From Streptomyces sp. NBC_00663 (lineage in GTDB: Bacteria > Actinomycetota > Actinomycetes > Streptomycetales > Streptomycetaceae): 64,000 nucleotides of DNA. The DNA lies in contig NZ_CP109027.1 of assembly GCF_036226885.1 (NCBI RefSeq), positions 7,874,001-7,938,000 on the forward strand, written 5' to 3'. Both the position numbers and the translations under genes were made by a program. The notes beneath the pieces are model-generated. The model was not told the DNA's origin, ran no database searches, and saw only the letters and a program-made list of their open reading frames with translations. Below, piece after piece: positions 24,370 to 32,486 of the stretch. Position 1 is the stretch's first letter; each line of letters starts with the position of its first letter.

Positions 24370-25194
24370 ATGACCACGACCCTGCGGCCGACCGAGCCGC
24401 TCCAGCAGAACGCCGACGGCACGCGTTCGCGCCACTACCAGGTGTGCGTGAACAGCCGCCCCGTCGGCACCGTCCACCTCGGCACCTCGCCCGCCTTCGG
24501 GGCCTCGGTGGCGCGCATCCACGAGCTGCGCATCGAGGAACCCGACCGGCGACGGGGCCGCGGGACGGTGGCCGCGCTGGCCGCCGAGGAGGTCGCGCGC
24601 GGCTGGGGCTGCCGGGAGATCGAGATCAGCGTCCCCGGGACCGCCGAGGCGGCCCTGCGGCTCGTCACGGCGCTCGGCTACGTCCTGCGCAACCGCGGCA
24701 TGGAGAAGCAGCTCGACGACACCCCGCCCACCCTGCCGGACGGCTACCGGGCGCGCCCCATGACCGAGGCCGACTTCGAGACCTGGCAGGCGCACGAGAT
24801 GGAGGACTACGCGCGCACCTGGATCGATCGGGGCGTGCCCGAGGCCGAGGCCCGCGCCAAGTCCGAGCGCGACCACGAGACGCTCCTGCCCCAGGGCCTC
24901 GGTACCAAGGACATGTGGTTCAACATCCTCGAACACGAGGGCACCCGCGTGGGCGTCCTGTGGCTCGCCCTGCGCGACGGGAAGCCCTTCGTCTACGACG
25001 TCGAGGTCGACGCGGACCAGCGCGGCCACGGCCACGGCCGCGCCCTGATGCTCCTCGCGGAGACCCAGGCCCACGCCCTCGGCAAACGCACGATCGGCCT
25101 CAATGTGTTCGCGGACAACACCCCGGCCGAGCGGTTGTACGAGTCACTCGGGTACGAGACGACGAGGTACGCCTACTACAAGCGGCTGCTGTAG
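24370..25194 (+). CDS. Tandem GNAT acetyltransferase
   Basis: This is a 274-residue protein with two GNAT folds. The first (about 20-115) has HELRIEEPDRRRGRGTVAAL. The second (about 120-274) has VEVDADQRGHGHGRALML and GLNVFADNTPAERLYESLGY. The second looks catalytically complete and the first may bind substrate. The ATG at 24370 (or the GTG at 24367) lies a few bases after TAGAAC, so the message may be leaderless. The substrate is unknown. Confidence 0.83.
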   Translation: MTTTLRPTEPLQQNADGTRSRHYQVCVNSRPVGTVHLGTSPAFGASVARIHELRIEEPDRRRGRGTVAALAAEEVARGWGCREIEISVPGTAEAALRLVTALGYVLRNRGMEKQLDDTPPTLPDGYRARPMTEADFETWQAHEMEDYARTWIDRGVPEAEARAKSERDHETLLPQGLGTKDMWFNILEHEGTRVGVLWLALRDGKPFVYDVEVDADQRGHGHGRALMLLAETQAHALGKRTIGLNVFADNTPAERLYESLGYETTRYAYYKRLL

Positions 25195-25199
25195 CTTCC

Positions 25200-25228
25200 G
25201 GGGGCTTGGGGGCTTGGGGGCTTGGGGG
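25200..25228 (+). repeat. Perfect four-tract G5 repeat (G-quadruplex motif)
   Basis: Four runs of five G are separated by three identical CTT loops, six bases after the stop codon of the tandem GNAT gene and just before the convergent DsbA-like gene. Both DNA and the plus-strand transcript could form a G-quadruplex. Confidence 0.9.
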
Positions 25229-25239
25229 ACCGGTGAGCC

Positions 25240-25767
25240 TCAGGCGCCTTCGCCGGCGGCCAGCAGCCGGTCCACGATCTCCTCGATGCGCTCGCGCAGG
25301 CCCTCCTGGCTCTTGCCGCCGTCGAGACGCTCGCCGTCCACGACGTACGTCGGGGTGCCGGTCACGCCGATCGCCTTGCCCTCGGCCTGGTCGGCGTCCA
25401 CGATCAGGATGTGCCGGCCGTCGATCAGCGCGGTGTCGAACTCCTCGGCGTCGAGGCCCAGTTCACCGGCCACCTCGACCAGGAAGGGCTCTCCCTTACG
25501 GTCCAGCTCCTCGACCCGCCCCAGCACAGCCTCGACGTACTCCCACGCCTTGCCCTGCTCCGCGGCCTCCTCGGCGGCCTGCGCGGCCGCGAACGCGTGC
25601 TTGTGCTTCTCCAGCGGGAAGTGCCGCAGCCGCAACTCCAGCCGGTCGCCGTAGCGGGCGCGCAGGGCCCGGACGTCGTCCAGGGCGCCACGGCAGTCCG
25701 GGCACTGAAGCTCGCACCAGACATCAACCACGGGAACGACGGAACGCACGGGGGAGGAGTCACTCAT
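25240..25767 (-). CDS. DsbA-like thioredoxin-fold protein
   Basis: This 175-residue protein has a CPDC redox motif at 22-25 and a helical insertion (HAFAAAQAAEEAAEQGKAWEY), then the cis-Pro segment GVTGTPTYVV, as in DsbA and related cytosolic oxidoreductases. No signal peptide or lipobox is seen, so it is probably cytoplasmic. The ATG at 25767 is chosen. It ends 12 bases from the G-rich repeat. Confidence 0.87.
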   Translation of the reverse strand: MSDSSPVRSVVPVVDVWCELQCPDCRGALDDVRALRARYGDRLELRLRHFPLEKHKHAFAAAQAAEEAAEQGKAWEYVEAVLGRVEELDRKGEPFLVEVAGELGLDAEEFDTALIDGRHILIVDADQAEGKAIGVTGTPTYVVDGERLDGGKSQEGLRERIEEIVDRLLAAGEGA

Positions 25768-26139
25768 GCCCCCAGTCTCCCAGCCCACCCCCGCACAACC
25801 GAATCGGCCTGCCTCCGACGGGAACGGGCGGGGCTTGGGCGACGGAATCGGTCTGACCGCGGCGCGGCTGCCCGGCCCTGGCCGACCGAGCCGGACTCTG
25901 TCGGGCTCGGCGCGCGGGGCGGGGCTCAGGAATTCGAGCCGGTCTGGGGCGCGGCCCGCCTCGACCGGCCCTTGACACCAGCCGTCCGGTCCGCCCCTCG
26001 GTGTGCTCCCGACCGGCACCTGCGGACGACCTGACCCGGAGATGTCCCTGATGTCCCGCCGGGGCATGGCCCCGTGGGGTGCGGGCGGTGCAGGATGGAA
26101 GGGACGAAGTGCCTGACCGACCCCTGCCTGGAGGACCGG
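25768..26139. other. Intergenic region without a clear gene
   Basis: This divergent region of about 370 bases has several imperfect CG-rich inverted repeats. A consensus TTGACA lies at 25972-25977 on the plus strand, but no matching -10 is 16-18 bases downstream. No frame has both a ribosome site and gene-like codon use. Confidence 0.45.
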
Positions 26140-26583
26140 ATGATTGCCGAGACCGTCTGTTCCGCCGTCTCCGTGGCCGGCCTGGGCATCGCGGCGGTCA
26201 CGGCGTACCGCAAGCGCTTCCTGGCCGCCGCCCGGCTCGCCGCGTACTCGCTCGTGCCGATCGGCCTGGTGATGACCGGTGTCGTCGAGTGGCTGGCCGA
26301 CACCGCGTTCAGCGTCACGGCCTGGGCCGGCTTCGGGGTGCTCGGCGCCGCCTGGCTGCTTCTCTCCGCCACGCGCGCGGTGGAGCGCCGGCGTGGTGGC
26401 ACCCGCAAGGAGCGCAAGGCGGCCGCCCGCTCCGCCCAGCGGGAGGCGGTCGCCCCGGCGGCCTCGGCGCCCTCCCTCGGCCCGGCCGCGCGTCCGGCGT
26501 CCCGTCCGGCCGCCGCACCGCGCTCGGACTCCGCGGAGGACTTCAGCGACATCGAGGCCATCCTCAAGAAGCACGGCATATGA
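26140..26583 (+). CDS. Small membrane protein with charged C-terminus
   Basis: This 147-residue protein has three hydrophobic segments in the first 80 residues, then a basic and Ala/Pro-rich linker, ending in an acidic-hydrophobic tail (SAEDFSDIEAILKKHGI) that looks like a docking helix. The ATG at 26140 has GGAGG 6 bases upstream. No family is recognised. Confidence 0.75.
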   Translation: MIAETVCSAVSVAGLGIAAVTAYRKRFLAAARLAAYSLVPIGLVMTGVVEWLADTAFSVTAWAGFGVLGAAWLLLSATRAVERRRGGTRKERKAAARSAQREAVAPAASAPSLGPAARPASRPAAAPRSDSAEDFSDIEAILKKHGI

Positions 26584-26739
26584 CGGATGCGGACGGACTG
26601 AAACGACACAGGTCCGTACGCATCCGAACGCGGACGTGAACGTTTCGGACCGAAGATCACGGGATCCGGCGAACTCCCCTTGTCTTTCGGGCGTGTTGGT
26701 GACAGCAGGGGTCCTGTCTGCGTCATCATCGCCCGCGAG

Positions 26740-26892
26740 ATGCTGGACACGACACAGAGCGACACCGCGCCGCCGCAGGACGAGCCGCGTGGATGCCTTT
26801 TCGCCCTTTCCCAGCCACCGCTGATGATCTTTCTTGCGGTGATCGGGTGTCTGCTGCTCATGGCTGCGCTGCACGATCTGCTGCTGCTCTGA
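26740..26892 (+). CDS. Very small single-span membrane protein
   Basis: This 50-residue protein has a polar acidic N-terminus and one C-terminal span (PPLMIFLAVIGCLLLMAAL) ending in LLLL. The ATG at 26740 lacks a strong Shine-Dalgarno, and the frame is open further upstream. The hydrophobic pattern makes it plausible as a real gene, but support is modest. Confidence 0.55.
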   Translation: MLDTTQSDTAPPQDEPRGCLFALSQPPLMIFLAVIGCLLLMAALHDLLLL

Positions 26893-26980
26893 GCCGTACC
26901 CGCGGTACCCGGCGTCACCCGCCGGGTACCGCGTCGACACACCTGTCCCTGTGCGCAACAGCTCTGCGCAGCCCTGAGGC

Positions 26981-27541
26981 TCAGCCCGCCGCTTCCTTGC
27001 GGCGCGCCCGGTACGCGGCCACGTGCAGACGGTTCCCGCAGGTGCGGCTGTCGCAGTAGCGGCGCGAGCGATTGCGGGAGAGGTCGACGAAGGCGCGCCG
27101 GCAGTCGGGTGCCTCGCAGCGCCGCAGCCGCTCCTGCTCCCCGGCGACCACGAAGAAGGCCAGCGCCATCCCGCAGTCGGCCGCCAGGTGGTCGGCGACG
27201 GAGGCGCCCGGCGCGAAGTAGTGCACATGCCAGTCGTAGCCGTCGTGGTCCGTGAGCCGGGGCGTGGTGCCCGCGGCGGCCACCAGCTCGTTGATCATCC
27301 CGGCCGCGACCCGGGCGTCCGGGGCCGAGAAGATCGCGGCGAACCGTCCGCGGATCTTGCGCACCGCGGAGAGGTCGAACTCCGAGAGAACCCCGACATC
27401 GCTGATTTCGTTCTTTCGTACGAAATCCTCGAGAGCGGCGACGTCCGGCAGCGCGTCCGGGGTCGTGGTGTCCTCCGGTGCGGTGTTCACCAGATCCACC
27501 ACGGCATCGAGGGCACACCGGGTGTCATGGGTGATGAGCAC
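26981..27541 (-). CDS. CGNR zinc-finger (ABATE-type) protein
   Basis: This 186-residue protein has an N-terminal ABATE-like domain and a C-terminal CGNR zinc finger (CEAPDCRRAFVD, then RRYCDSRTCGNRLHVAAYR) with four Cys ligands. Such proteins are thought to be DNA-binding regulators. The GTG at 27541 has GGGAG about 7 bases upstream. It is the next minus-strand gene after ssgB, separated from it by a large terminator. Confidence 0.88.
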   Translation of the reverse strand: MLITHDTRCALDAVVDLVNTAPEDTTTPDALPDVAALEDFVRKNEISDVGVLSEFDLSAVRKIRGRFAAIFSAPDARVAAGMINELVAAAGTTPRLTDHDGYDWHVHYFAPGASVADHLAADCGMALAFFVVAGEQERLRRCEAPDCRRAFVDLSRNRSRRYCDSRTCGNRLHVAAYRARRKEAAG

Positions 27542-27657
27542 GTTTCGCTCCCTGGCCTGGGGGGTCGGGCGGGCGCCCGCCCGTGCTGGCCGATGGTAGT
27601 GGCTCCACGCGCGCCCGTAACGGCCCCGACCGTGGTGAACCCCACACCGGCGGGCGG

Positions 27658-27710
27658 ACGCACACCGGCGCCGCCCCGCGGGAATCCGCGGCGACGGCGC
27701 CGGTGTGCGT
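27658..27710 (-). terminator. Two-tier hairpin terminator after ssgB
   Basis: Outer perfect 16-base arms (27658-27673 with 27695-27710) carry an inner CCGCGG/CCGCGG stem (27676-27681 with 27686-27691) and a GAAT loop. It lies about 70 bases after the ssgB stop codon and before the CGNR gene. Confidence 0.85.
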
Positions 27711-27782
27711 ACCTATGGAGTTGTCTTGGCCCGAGCCGTCACCCCGAGTCGACGGCGCCGGGCGGCTTGGTGAGGTCTCGCC

Positions 27783-28196
27783 CTAGCTTTCCGCCAGGAT
27801 GTGCGAGAGCTCCTGATCGAGGTCGAAGTGCCGGTGCTCCGTGCCGGGCGGCACAGCAGCGTCCGTGCGCTTCAGGAACGACTCCAGGGCCCGTGCCGGG
27901 GCCTCGAGCAGTGCTTCGCCCTCCGGGGAGCTCAGGGCGATGCACACGACGCCCTGACCGTGACTGCGCGACGGCCAGACTCGGACGTCGCCGGTGCCGG
28001 TGGGCCGGTGGAGGCCCTCCGCGAGGAGGTCGCGGGCGAACACCCACTCGACGGTCTCCTCGGCTCCGGTGTGGAAGGTGGCGTGCACGGCGTAGGGGTC
28101 GGCCGTGTCGTACCGCAGGCCTGCGGGGACAGGCAGGGAGGACTCGCTCGACACAACGAGGCGCAGGTGCAGCTCGCAGCTGACCGTGGTGTTCAT
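27783..28196 (-). CDS. ssgB: Sporulation-specific cell division regulator SsgB
   Basis: This 137-residue SsgA-like protein matches the length and sequence expected of SsgB, including MNTTVSCELHLRLVV at the start and YAVHATFHTGAEETVEWVFARDLL in the middle. In Streptomyces SsgB marks future sporulation septa and recruits FtsZ, acting with SsgA, and is needed to start sporulation division. The ATG at 28196 is the conserved start, although the frame continues upstream. Its presence fixes the genus-level assignment. Confidence 0.95.
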   Translation of the reverse strand: MNTTVSCELHLRLVVSSESSLPVPAGLRYDTADPYAVHATFHTGAEETVEWVFARDLLAEGLHRPTGTGDVRVWPSRSHGQGVVCIALSSPEGEALLEAPARALESFLKRTDAAVPPGTEHRHFDLDQELSHILAES

Positions 28197-28257
28197 AAGC
28201 GCCAGGGCCTTTCGCTCAGTGTGCGCTCGGGGATTCGCACGTCGGCGAAATCGACAT

Positions 28258-28281
28258 GCCACCTACGGTGCCGTTGTAAAC
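28258..28281 (-). promoter_or_regulatory. Possible SigH-type promoter of ssgB
   Basis: On the minus strand GTTT and GGTGGC are separated by 14 bases, about 62 bases before the ATG. The ssgB gene of S. coelicolor is reported to use the stress/development sigma factor SigH. The -10 here fits only loosely, so this is tentative. Confidence 0.3.
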
Positions 28282-28387
28282 CCCTCTGAGTGTTTTGCGT
28301 GCCTTTACGTAACTCTTCCGGCCGAGGTCCTGTTCGCGAGGTACGACCATTCCGGTGACTGGTTTCTCTCCGGTAGGGTTTGGCTGT

Positions 28388-28840
28388 ATGAACACGGGGA
28401 GTGACGACCGGGCCGAGGCGGCCGTGGCGTCGGACGAGACGCAGACCAGCGTGGCGGAGAGCGGGCACGGGCTCGGCTCGAAAGCGCCGGAATTCATCAA
28501 GGCGCGCCGCATGCTGCACCTGAGCTGGCAGGTCGGGATCTTCATCATCGGCCTGGCGGTCGTGGTCCTGGGGATCATCATGCTTCCGCTGCCGGGGCCC
28601 GGCTGGGTCGTGATCTTCGGCGGCATGGCGATCTGGGCGACCGAGTTCGTCTGGGCCCAGCTGGTGCTGCGCTGGACGAAGCGCAAGGTGACCGAGGCGG
28701 CCCAGAAGGCGCTCGATCCCAAGGTCCGCCGACGCAACATCATCCTGACGTCGATCGGCCTGGTGATCGTGGCCGCGCTCGTCGGGGTCTATCTCTACAA
28801 GTTCGGCTTCGAGATGCCCTGGAACATCAAGGACCAGTGA
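28388..28840 (+). CDS. PGPGW-motif membrane protein
   Basis: This 150-residue protein is of the actinobacterial PGPGW family. A polar N-terminus is followed by a hydrophobic hairpin around LPLPGPGWVVIFGGMAI and a second span near the C-terminus. The ATG at 28388 lies 8 bases after TAGGGT, suggesting a leaderless message. The function is unknown. Confidence 0.82.
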   Translation: MNTGSDDRAEAAVASDETQTSVAESGHGLGSKAPEFIKARRMLHLSWQVGIFIIGLAVVVLGIIMLPLPGPGWVVIFGGMAIWATEFVWAQLVLRWTKRKVTEAAQKALDPKVRRRNIILTSIGLVIVAALVGVYLYKFGFEMPWNIKDQ

Positions 28841-28919
28841 GCCGCGACCGGGGGTGCCGGTACCGGTTCGCGCTGGTCACAGGCACCCTCTGACATGGGG
28901 TAATGTTCTTCCTGCGTCC

Positions 28920-28991
28920 GGGCGATTAGCTCAGTGGGAGAGCGCTTCGTTCACACCGAAGAGGTCACTGGTTCGAACCCAGTATCGCCCA
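28920..28991 (+). tRNA. tRNA-Val (CAC), copy 1
   Basis: It is 72 nt, with acceptor GGGCGAT/ATCGCCC, anticodon loop TTCACAC (CAC) and discriminator A; CCA is not encoded. A TAATGT -10-like element lies at 28901-28906. It is identical to the gene at 38933. Confidence 0.96.
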
Positions 28992-28997
28992 CCGGAC

Positions 28998-29033
28998 ACG
29001 ACGGCCCGTCTGCGAGAGCAGGCGGGCCGTCGT
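28998..29033 (+). terminator. Terminator of tRNA-Val copy 1
   Basis: A 16-bp stem with one G-T pair (28998-29013 with 29018-29033) and a GAGA loop starts 7 bases after the tRNA. Confidence 0.85.
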
Positions 29034-29245
29034 CGTTCCCACCCCCTGCCGCGCGGACCCCTCGTCGGCCGCGGAACCTCCGGCGAATTTCAGCCGGACA
29101 ACCTCCGGGCCTGGCGGGTCAGTTCATGTTCGGCCGGCCGAACCCCGGCTCCTCACCTGCGACTTCGTCGTGTGTGCCGCGGCACAGTCCGGCGATGGGC
29201 CGTCAACTCGCCGATCCGGCCCGCAAGAAATTCCTGTCCGAATCA

Positions 29246-29274
29246 TTGACGCCCTCCGAGGGGCTTCGTACCTT
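29246..29274 (+). promoter_or_regulatory. Promoter of the sugar-uptake operon
   Basis: TTGACG at 29246-29251 and TACCTT at 29269-29274 are separated by exactly 17 bases, a good vegetative sigma-factor promoter. The expected start point is near 29281. The remainder of the gap upstream, back to the tRNA terminator, shows nothing else. Confidence 0.72.
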
Positions 29275-29282
29275 GTGCCAGC

Positions 29283-29305
29283 AAGCGCTTACTTGAAACG
29301 ATTCA
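29283..29305 (+). promoter_or_regulatory. LacI-type operator pair at the transcription start
   Basis: AAGCGCTT (29283-29290) and TGAAACGATTCA (29294-29305) are both palindromic around a central CG, the hallmark of LacI-family operators. They sit at +2 to +25, where a bound repressor would block the promoter. No lacI-type gene is in the window. Confidence 0.6.
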
Positions 29306-29343
29306 TGCAGGCGGCAACGAAGCTGCGCGGGGAGGGCCCGACT

Positions 29344-30630
29344 GTGGGAACCAGCAGGAATGTTGAGAGGCGTACGATCCTGAAGGTGGCCGGTGGAGCG
29401 GCGGCCACGCTCGGGCTGGCCACGACGACGGCATGCGGAGGCGACAGCGGCTCCGGCGACGGGAATGTGACGCTCCGTTATGCGTGGTGGGGCGGCGAAC
29501 CGCGCACCATTGCCATGAAGAAGGCGATCGCGGTCTTCGAGAAGAAGTACCCGAAGATCAAGATCAAGCCCGAATTCACCGACTACGCGGCGTTCTGGGA
29601 GAAGTTCCAGACGCAGGCCTCCGGTGGAAATCCGCCGGACGTTTTCCAGAATGCCGTCGGATTTCTGCGCAAGTACGACAAGCGCGGAGTTCTGATGGAC
29701 CTCAAGTCCCAGGCGGACTCCGGGAACCTGGACCTGAAGAACTTCCGCAACGGCGTTCTGGCGAACGGTCAGGTCGACGGCAAGCAGCTCGGCATCCCCG
29801 TCGGCGCCAACACCATGGCGCTCGTCATCGACCTCAACGCCTTCAAGAAGGCGGGCGTAGAGGCGAAGATGGGCTGGACCTGGGACGAGTACTTCGACGC
29901 GCTCCAGACGATCCAGGACAAGCTGAAGATCGCCGGTGACACCGGCTACTTCAGCATCATGTACCTGTACGACCTGTACCTGCGTCAGAACGGCAAGGCG
30001 TTCTTCACCGACTCCGATCTCGGCTTCACCGAGGACGATCTGACGCAGTGGTGGTCGGACGGCTACAAGCGCGTGAAGGCCGGGCTCGTCGCCGACCCCA
30101 AGAAGATCGAGCAGGTCCAGCCCAAGTCGGGTCTGTCGGCCGGGCTCGCCGCGGGCGAGTTCACCTGGGACAACTTCTCCATCCGTTACGAGGGCGAGGG
30201 CGAGTCGGACTACGGGCTCGCGCCGATCCCCACCACCAACGGCAAGGACACCGGCCAGTACCTCGGCTCGCTGATGCTCAGCGCCTTCTCCGGGAGCAAG
30301 CACCCCAAGGAGGCCGCCCAGTTCATCAGCTTCATGGTCCACGACCCCGAGGTCGGCAAGATCATGGGCTACGACCGCGGCATCCTCTCCACGACCGAGC
30401 AGTACGACGCGTTCGTGCCCACCGACGACCAGAACAAGGGCGTCAAGGCGTACGAGGAAGAGGTCGCCAAGGCCGGTGTGCTGGGGAAGATCACCCCGCA
30501 CCCGTCCGGCGCCGATGTCGTCGAGACGGCGTTCCTGCGCATCGGCGGTGAGGTCGCCCAGGGCAAGACCAAGCCGGCCGACGCCGCCAAGGCGCTGTTC
30601 AGCGAGGCCAAGGCCGCGTTCGCGGGCTGA
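29344..30630 (+). CDS. Carbohydrate ABC transporter substrate-binding lipoprotein
   Basis: This 428-residue family-1 solute-binding protein has a combined Tat/lipoprotein signal: RR at 9-10 followed by a lipobox ending in Cys 31 (TTTAC). The fold is that of oligosaccharide binders (LRYAWWGGEP, then KKYPKIKIKPEFTDYAAFWEKFQTQ). I chose the GTG at 29344 with GGAGG about 9 bases upstream; an ATG at 29305 overlaps the operator. The downstream PL26-like lyase suggests rhamnogalacturonan oligosaccharides as ligand, which is inference. Confidence 0.88.
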   Translation: MGTSRNVERRTILKVAGGAAATLGLATTTACGGDSGSGDGNVTLRYAWWGGEPRTIAMKKAIAVFEKKYPKIKIKPEFTDYAAFWEKFQTQASGGNPPDVFQNAVGFLRKYDKRGVLMDLKSQADSGNLDLKNFRNGVLANGQVDGKQLGIPVGANTMALVIDLNAFKKAGVEAKMGWTWDEYFDALQTIQDKLKIAGDTGYFSIMYLYDLYLRQNGKAFFTDSDLGFTEDDLTQWWSDGYKRVKAGLVADPKKIEQVQPKSGLSAGLAAGEFTWDNFSIRYEGEGESDYGLAPIPTTNGKDTGQYLGSLMLSAFSGSKHPKEAAQFISFMVHDPEVGKIMGYDRGILSTTEQYDAFVPTDDQNKGVKAYEEEVAKAGVLGKITPHPSGADVVETAFLRIGGEVAQGKTKPADAAKALFSEAKAAFAG

Positions 30631-30644
30631 GGGGACGTACCACC

Positions 30645-31601
30645 ATGACGCTCGTCAAGGAAGCGCCCGCGCGCCCGGCGAAGAAGCGGTCCGCCGCTCC
30701 TGCCGCCGGGCGGCGCGGGCGGCGCCGCGAGAACATCGCCGGCTATCTTTTCATGTCGCCGTGGATCGCCGGGTTCCTGGTGCTCACGGCGGGGCCGATG
30801 ATCGCGTCGCTGTACTACGCGTTCACCCGGTACAACCTGTTCACGCCACCCGAGTGGGTGGGGCTGGACAACTTCCAGACGATGTTCCAGGACCCGCGCT
30901 GGCAGAAGTCGGTCGAGGTCACACTGAAGTACGTCGTCGTGGCCACACCGCTGAAGCTGCTGCTCGCGCTCGGTGTCGCGCTGCTGCTCGCACAGAAGCG
31001 GAGCGGACAGGGGCTGTACCGGGCCGCGTTCTACATGCCCTCGCTCATCGGCGCCAGCGTCTCCGTCGGCTTCGTGTGGCGGGCGCTGTTCTCGGACGAC
31101 GCGATCGTGGACCGTACGCAGAAGATCTTCGGGGTCGACGTCGGCGGCTGGATCGGCAACCCCGACTACGTCATCTATGCCTTGGTCGCCCTGAGCATCT
31201 GGCAGTTCGGCGCACCGATGGTCATCTTCCTGGCCGGTCTCAAGCAGGTCCCGCAGGAGCTGTACGAGGCCGCCGAGATGGACGGAGCCGGGCCCCTGCG
31301 CCGGTTCTGGAACATCACGCTGCCGATGATCTCCCCCGTGCTGTTCTTCAACGTGCTGTTGGAGTCGATCCACGCGTTCCAGGTGTTCGGGTCCGCGTAC
31401 GTCGTCTCCAACACCCAGTGCGGGCCCGCCGACGCCACCCTCGTCTACACCTGTTACCTCTACCAGAAGGGCTTCAAGGAGGCCCAGATGGGCTTCGCCT
31501 CCGCGATGGCCTGGACGCTGGTGGTCGCGGTGGCGCTCGTCACGGCGGTCCTGTTCTGGTCGCAGAAGAAGTGGGTGCACTACGAGGAGGCCGCCAAGTG
31601 A
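30645..31601 (+). CDS. Carbohydrate ABC transporter permease (MalF type)
   Basis: This 318-residue permease has six predicted spans and a basic cytoplasmic N-terminus. The EAA loop reads QELYEAAEMDGAGPLRRFWNITLP. It is the first of two permeases and overlaps the second by four bases. It likely pairs with the MalG-type protein and a shared ATPase encoded elsewhere. Confidence 0.92.
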   Translation: MTLVKEAPARPAKKRSAAPAAGRRGRRRENIAGYLFMSPWIAGFLVLTAGPMIASLYYAFTRYNLFTPPEWVGLDNFQTMFQDPRWQKSVEVTLKYVVVATPLKLLLALGVALLLAQKRSGQGLYRAAFYMPSLIGASVSVGFVWRALFSDDAIVDRTQKIFGVDVGGWIGNPDYVIYALVALSIWQFGAPMVIFLAGLKQVPQELYEAAEMDGAGPLRRFWNITLPMISPVLFFNVLLESIHAFQVFGSAYVVSNTQCGPADATLVYTCYLYQKGFKEAQMGFASAMAWTLVVAVALVTAVLFWSQKKWVHYEEAAK

Positions 31602-32473
31602 CCAGCGCCACCAGCAGTCCCGTCGTCCACACCGCGAGCGAGCGGCGGCGCTTCGGGTCGATCGCCTGGCATGTGGGCTCGCTCGCCGTCCTCGCGGTCG
31701 TCCTCTACCCGGTGATCTGGGTGCTCGGTGCCTCGTTCAAGCCGAGCAAGGACATCATCGCCAGCATCGACCTGCTGCCGACCAAGCCGGTCTGGGAGAA
31801 CTTCTCGGGGCTGGCCGACGGTATCTCCGGCATCTCCATCGGCACCTTCTTCACCAACTCCCTGCTGTACGCCGGACTTGCCGTGGCCGGGGTCGTGCTG
31901 TCCAGCTCGCTGACCGCCTACGCCTTCGCCAAGATCCGGTTCGCGGGGCGGAACCTGCTGTTCACGCTGATGATCGGCACACTGCTGCTGCCGTATCACG
32001 TGCTGCTCATCCCGCAGTACGTGATGTTCCGCAAGCTGGAACTCACCGACACCCTGGTGCCGCTCGTCGCGGGCAAGTTCCTGGCCACGGAGGCGTTCTT
32101 CGTCTTCCTGATGGTGCAGTTCATGCGCGGGCTGCCCAAGGAGCTGGACGAGGCCGCCAAGCTCGACGGCTGCGGGCACTTCAGGACCTACTGGTCCATC
32201 GTGCTGCCGCTGACCCGCCCGGCCCTCATCACCAGCGCCATCTTCACGTTCATCAACGCCTGGAACGACTTCATGGGGCCGTTGATCTACCTCAACACCC
32301 CGGACAAGTACACCGTCTCGCTCGGCCTGATGATGTTCCGCGACCAGGAGGGCATCTCCAACTACGGCAGCATGATCGCGATGTCGCTGGTGGCCCTCGT
32401 GCCGGTCATCGCCTTCTTCATGGCCTTCCAGCGGTATCTCATCGACGGCATGGCGACGTCCGGACTGAAGTGA
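31598..32473 (+). CDS. Carbohydrate ABC transporter permease (MalG type)
   Basis: This 291-residue permease has six spans and the EAA loop KELDEAAKLDGCGHFRTYW. The C-terminal IDGMATSGLK is typical of MalG proteins. The GTG overlaps the preceding stop codon (GTGA). No ATPase follows, as in many Streptomyces sugar operons that use MsiK. Confidence 0.92.
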   Translation: MTSATSSPVVHTASERRRFGSIAWHVGSLAVLAVVLYPVIWVLGASFKPSKDIIASIDLLPTKPVWENFSGLADGISGISIGTFFTNSLLYAGLAVAGVVLSSSLTAYAFAKIRFAGRNLLFTLMIGTLLLPYHVLLIPQYVMFRKLELTDTLVPLVAGKFLATEAFFVFLMVQFMRGLPKELDEAAKLDGCGHFRTYWSIVLPLTRPALITSAIFTFINAWNDFMGPLIYLNTPDKYTVSLGLMMFRDQEGISNYGSMIAMSLVALVPVIAFFMAFQRYLIDGMATSGLK

Positions 32474-32486
32474 GGCGGTTCCACCC

